This document shows, piece by piece, positions 5,188 to 5,565 of a stretch of DNA of 5,565 nucleotides. The notes under the pieces are model-generated. The model made no database searches. It was not told where the DNA came from and saw nothing but the letters and a program-made list of their open reading frames with translations. This DNA is from Bacillota bacterium (GTDB lineage Bacteria; Bacillota_I; Bacilli_A; Acholeplasmatales; Acholeplasmataceae), in the NCBI GenBank assembly GCA_023458995.1, contig JAEWVV010000066.1, forward strand, positions 1-5,565, read 5' to 3'. The stretch's first letter is position 1. Each line of letters opens with the position of its first letter. A program made the translations under genes and the position numbers.

Positions 5188-5565
5188 GACAACTACCTCC
5201 TTTTTGAACGATTCCGAGTTTATTTGGTGTTTTGATATGTGATGAAACAGCATCGGTCATCTCTTTTAAAAAGTCATTAATTTCATCTTGAAACGCTTTT
5301 TCGGTTTGGAAATAAAGACTTACCTCTTCTTTGCTATATAAAACTGTTTTGGCATCAGCAAACCTTTTAACCGCTTGTTTAAAATCAGGGTGATGTGAAC
5401 CGCCGGTTGCCATCACATCATCATAAATGACTTTAGAACGTTGAAATTCGTTGATTTCTGATGGATATAGTTCGCCTATTTTTTTATCAAGTTCTTTCAT
5501 TAATATATATTTTGGATCACGTTTTAGCTCATCAAGGACTTGATAAGCTTGCATGATAATATCAG
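5177..5565 (-). CDS. ylbF: YlbF/RicF-like regulator (start probably outside window)
   Basis: In Bacillus subtilis YlbF (RicF) forms a complex with YmcA and YaaT that directs RNase Y and affects mRNA maturation, competence and biofilm formation. The visible part is a soluble, mostly helical protein of about 128 residues. SHHPDFKQAVKRFADAKTVLYSKEEV followed by FQTEKAFQDEINDFLKEMTDAVSSHIKTP aligns by eye with the Bacillus HPDY ... ELDLNDKVADFKRAENELQ ... SEHVKVP core. The frame is still open at 5565. An ATG at 5554 exists, but no Shine-Dalgarno sequence is visible before it and the upstream DII-MQAYQVLDEL resembles the N-terminal helix of the family, so the true start is probably beyond the edge. 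The C-terminus ends GGSCHVR with one cysteine, whereas Bacillus YlbF has a cysteine-rich tail. YmcA-like paralogues are the alternative; the adjacent ylbG favours YlbF. Confidence 0.78.
   Translation of the reverse strand, partial: DIIMQAYQVLDELKRDPKYILMKELDKKIGELYPSEINEFQRSKVIYDDVMATGGSHHPDFKQAVKRFADAKTVLYSKEEVSLYFQTEKAFQDEINDFLKEMTDAVSSHIKTPNKLGIVQKGGSCHVR

Noticed and set aside
5188..5253. Longer ylbG form starting at 5253
   Set aside because: The extra 22 residues lie in ylbF coding sequence and do not resemble YlbG, while the ATG at 5187 has a strong GGAGG at the right distance.
1..5565. Use of UGA as tryptophan (Mycoplasma-type code)
   Set aside because: All genes read through with the standard stops, their tryptophans are TGG, and rimM and trmD end at TGA in the expected place.

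Overview
All eight genes in this window are read from the minus strand. The DNA is AT-rich, and the content is that of a low-GC Firmicutes/Tenericutes chromosome. UGA is used as a true stop (rimM and trmD both end in TGA) and no frame needs UGA to be read as tryptophan, so the Mycoplasma/Spiroplasma genetic code does not apply. Protein style and gene set fit an Acholeplasma-like mollicute or a related wall-poor Firmicute. That placement is an inference: no rRNA or other taxonomic marker is present.

Layout in the direction of transcription (high to low coordinates). (1) 5565-4960: the 3' part of ylbF, then ylbG, overlapping by 11 nt. (2) 4941-3128: a consensus promoter drives rpsP-khpA-rimM-trmD, the conserved cluster for ribosomal protein S16, a KH-domain RNA chaperone, the 30S maturation factor RimM and the tRNA m1G37 methyltransferase. 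It ends in an intrinsic terminator whose stem reaches back into the last codons of trmD. (3) 3063-1189: a 624-residue polytopic membrane protein with an external LTA-synthase/sulfatase-type domain. It sits between trmD and rplS, which are adjacent in many Firmicutes. (4) 1180-678: rplS (L19) with its own promoter, a structured leader resembling an L19 autoregulatory leader, and a strong intrinsic terminator. (5) 645-1: a near-consensus promoter and the first 193 codons of a CcpA-like LacI-family regulator, with a 13-of-14 match to the catabolite-responsive (cre) consensus lying over the promoter.

Most of the genes serve ribosome assembly, tRNA modification and RNA turnover. The exceptions are the membrane enzyme and the carbon catabolite regulator. 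The ordinary housekeeping genes are secure. No new system is evident; the points worth a second look are regulatory (the ccpA cre-like site, the L19 leader, a 13-nt pre-start sequence shared by rpsP and rplS, and terminators or hairpins overlapping coding ends and -35 boxes) and the placement of the LTA-synthase-like gene. No gap between genes exceeds 300 bases, and I found no tRNA, rRNA, CRISPR, insertion sequence or phage sequence.
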